DNA of 5,226 bases, from positions 1-5,226 of the forward strand of contig JAAYEX010000033.1 in NCBI GenBank assembly GCA_012728535.1. The letters run 5' to 3'. The notes below the pieces were generated by a model. It saw only the letters and a program-made list of their open reading frames with translations. It searched no databases and was not told the DNA's origin. Below, piece after piece: positions 4,819-5,226 of this stretch (positions within the stretch are counted from its first letter, which is position 1; every line of letters begins with the position of its first letter). The position numbers and the translations under genes are program-made. The DNA is from Clostridiaceae bacterium (GTDB lineage Bacteria > Bacillota > Clostridia > Saccharofermentanales > DTU023).

Positions 4819-5226
4819 TTAGCTTTCCTGCATAAAGGGGTAATTGATATCTGCAGAGGGCAGGAGGTTTTCCTTAATGGTGCGAGGACTGACCCAACGC
4901 AAGAGGTTCAACACGCTGCCGGCCTTATCATTGGTGCCCGAAGCCCGGGAGCCGCCGAAAGGCTGTTGTCCCACAACAGCACCGGTAGGTTTGTCATTAA
5001 TATAAAAATTGCCAGCAGTGTGGGTCAGGGCTTTTTCCATTTCGACTATGGCAGCTCTGTCCCGGGCAAAAATAGCACCGGTTAAGGCATAAGGCGAAGT
5101 TTTGTCGCATAGGGCCAAAGTTTCTTCCAGATTTTCATCTTCATAGACATAAACAGTCAGCACCGGACCGAAGAGCTCCTCTTGCATAGTTACATAATCC
5201 GCTTTTTTTGCCAGAATCACGGTGGG
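4819..5226 (-). CDS. pruA: L-glutamate gamma-semialdehyde (1-pyrroline-5-carboxylate) dehydrogenase, C-terminal part (cut by window edge)
   Basis: The last 135 codons of an aldehyde dehydrogenase are visible, running past the right edge with the stop TAA at 4821-4819. The GTG at 5220 is internal, since the frame continues upstream as Pro-Thr in a sequence that reads PTVILAKKADY. Motifs are the ALDH EELFGPV NAD-pocket segment, GNFYINDKPTGAVVGQQPFG, GGSRASGTNDK and LLRWVSPRTIKE. The NDK-T-G-VVGQQPFGG-RASGTNDK-G pattern and the MQ-containing tail are typical of the P5C dehydrogenase group that includes mitochondrial ALDH4A1, rather than of Bacillus RocA. The enzyme oxidises glutamate semialdehyde to glutamate with NAD+, the second step of proline breakdown. 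Catalytic cysteine and the NAD Rossmann fold lie outside the window. It is convergent with the redox operon, and its placement suggests that operon feeds it P5C. Whether it is transcribed with a neighbour to the right cannot be seen. Confidence 0.93.
   Translation of the reverse strand, partial: PTVILAKKADYVTMQEELFGPVLTVYVYEDENLEETLALCDKTSPYALTGAIFARDRAAIVEMEKALTHTAGNFYINDKPTGAVVGQQPFGGSRASGTNDKAGSVLNLLRWVSPRTIKENLLPSADINYPFMQES

Noticed and set aside
5218..5220. GTG as a start for a short 133-residue protein
   Set aside because: The frame is open upstream to the window edge and already matches the conserved PTVILA stretch of P5C dehydrogenase, so the GTG is an internal valine codon.
1..5226. 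CRISPR arrays, tRNA or rRNA genes, insertion sequences
   Set aside because: I saw no regularly spaced repeats, no tRNA-like cloverleaf, no rRNA segments, and no transposase or terminal inverted repeats.

Overview
The window looks like a chromosomal segment of an anaerobic or facultatively anaerobic bacterium, most likely a Clostridia-type Firmicute. The reasons are strong GGAGG-type ribosome binding sites, a TTG start, AT-rich spacers with moderate-GC genes, a membrane pyrophosphatase and an iron-sulfur-rich amino-acid dehydrogenase. This placement is an inference from style, not from a marker gene.

Layout. Bases 1-889 (minus strand) hold the first 296 codons of a membrane ion-pumping pyrophosphatase (hppA), which runs off the left edge. 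Bases 890-1373 are a long AT-rich divergent spacer. It carries a good sigma-A-type promoter next to hppA, a second minus-strand promoter further out, a compact set of hairpins ending in a terminator-like structure (candidate small RNA or hppA leader), and a weaker promoter for the rightward operon. Bases 1374-4735 (plus strand) are a tight four-gene operon whose genes overlap by 4, 4 (or 1) and 17 bases: a 2Fe-2S protein, a two-Rossmann FAD/NAD oxidoreductase, a fused 4Fe-4S plus BFD-type 2Fe-2S protein, and a DAO-family FAD dehydrogenase. A perfect 14-bp bidirectional terminator (4761-4795) separates this operon from the convergent 3' end of an L-glutamate gamma-semialdehyde (P5C) dehydrogenase gene (4819-5226, minus), which runs off the right edge.

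How the genes fit together. The four operon proteins match the parts list of the hydrogen cyanide synthase / octopine-nopaline oxidase / D-hydroxyproline dehydrogenase / archaeal dye-linked proline dehydrogenase family: a DAO-type catalytic flavoprotein, a second FAD/NAD flavoprotein, and iron-sulfur wiring between them. The adjacent P5C dehydrogenase suggests a cyclic imino acid such as proline as substrate (proline to P5C to glutamate), but the sequence alone does not prove the substrate. An unusual feature is the domain arrangement: the BFD-type 2Fe-2S domain, normally at the C-terminus of the FAD/NAD subunit, is here fused behind a 4Fe-4S ferredoxin in a separate protein. The best candidate for something undescribed is the minus-strand structured RNA at about 1034-1160, in which three hairpins each carry one imperfect pair that is G-U on the minus strand but A-C on the plus strand.
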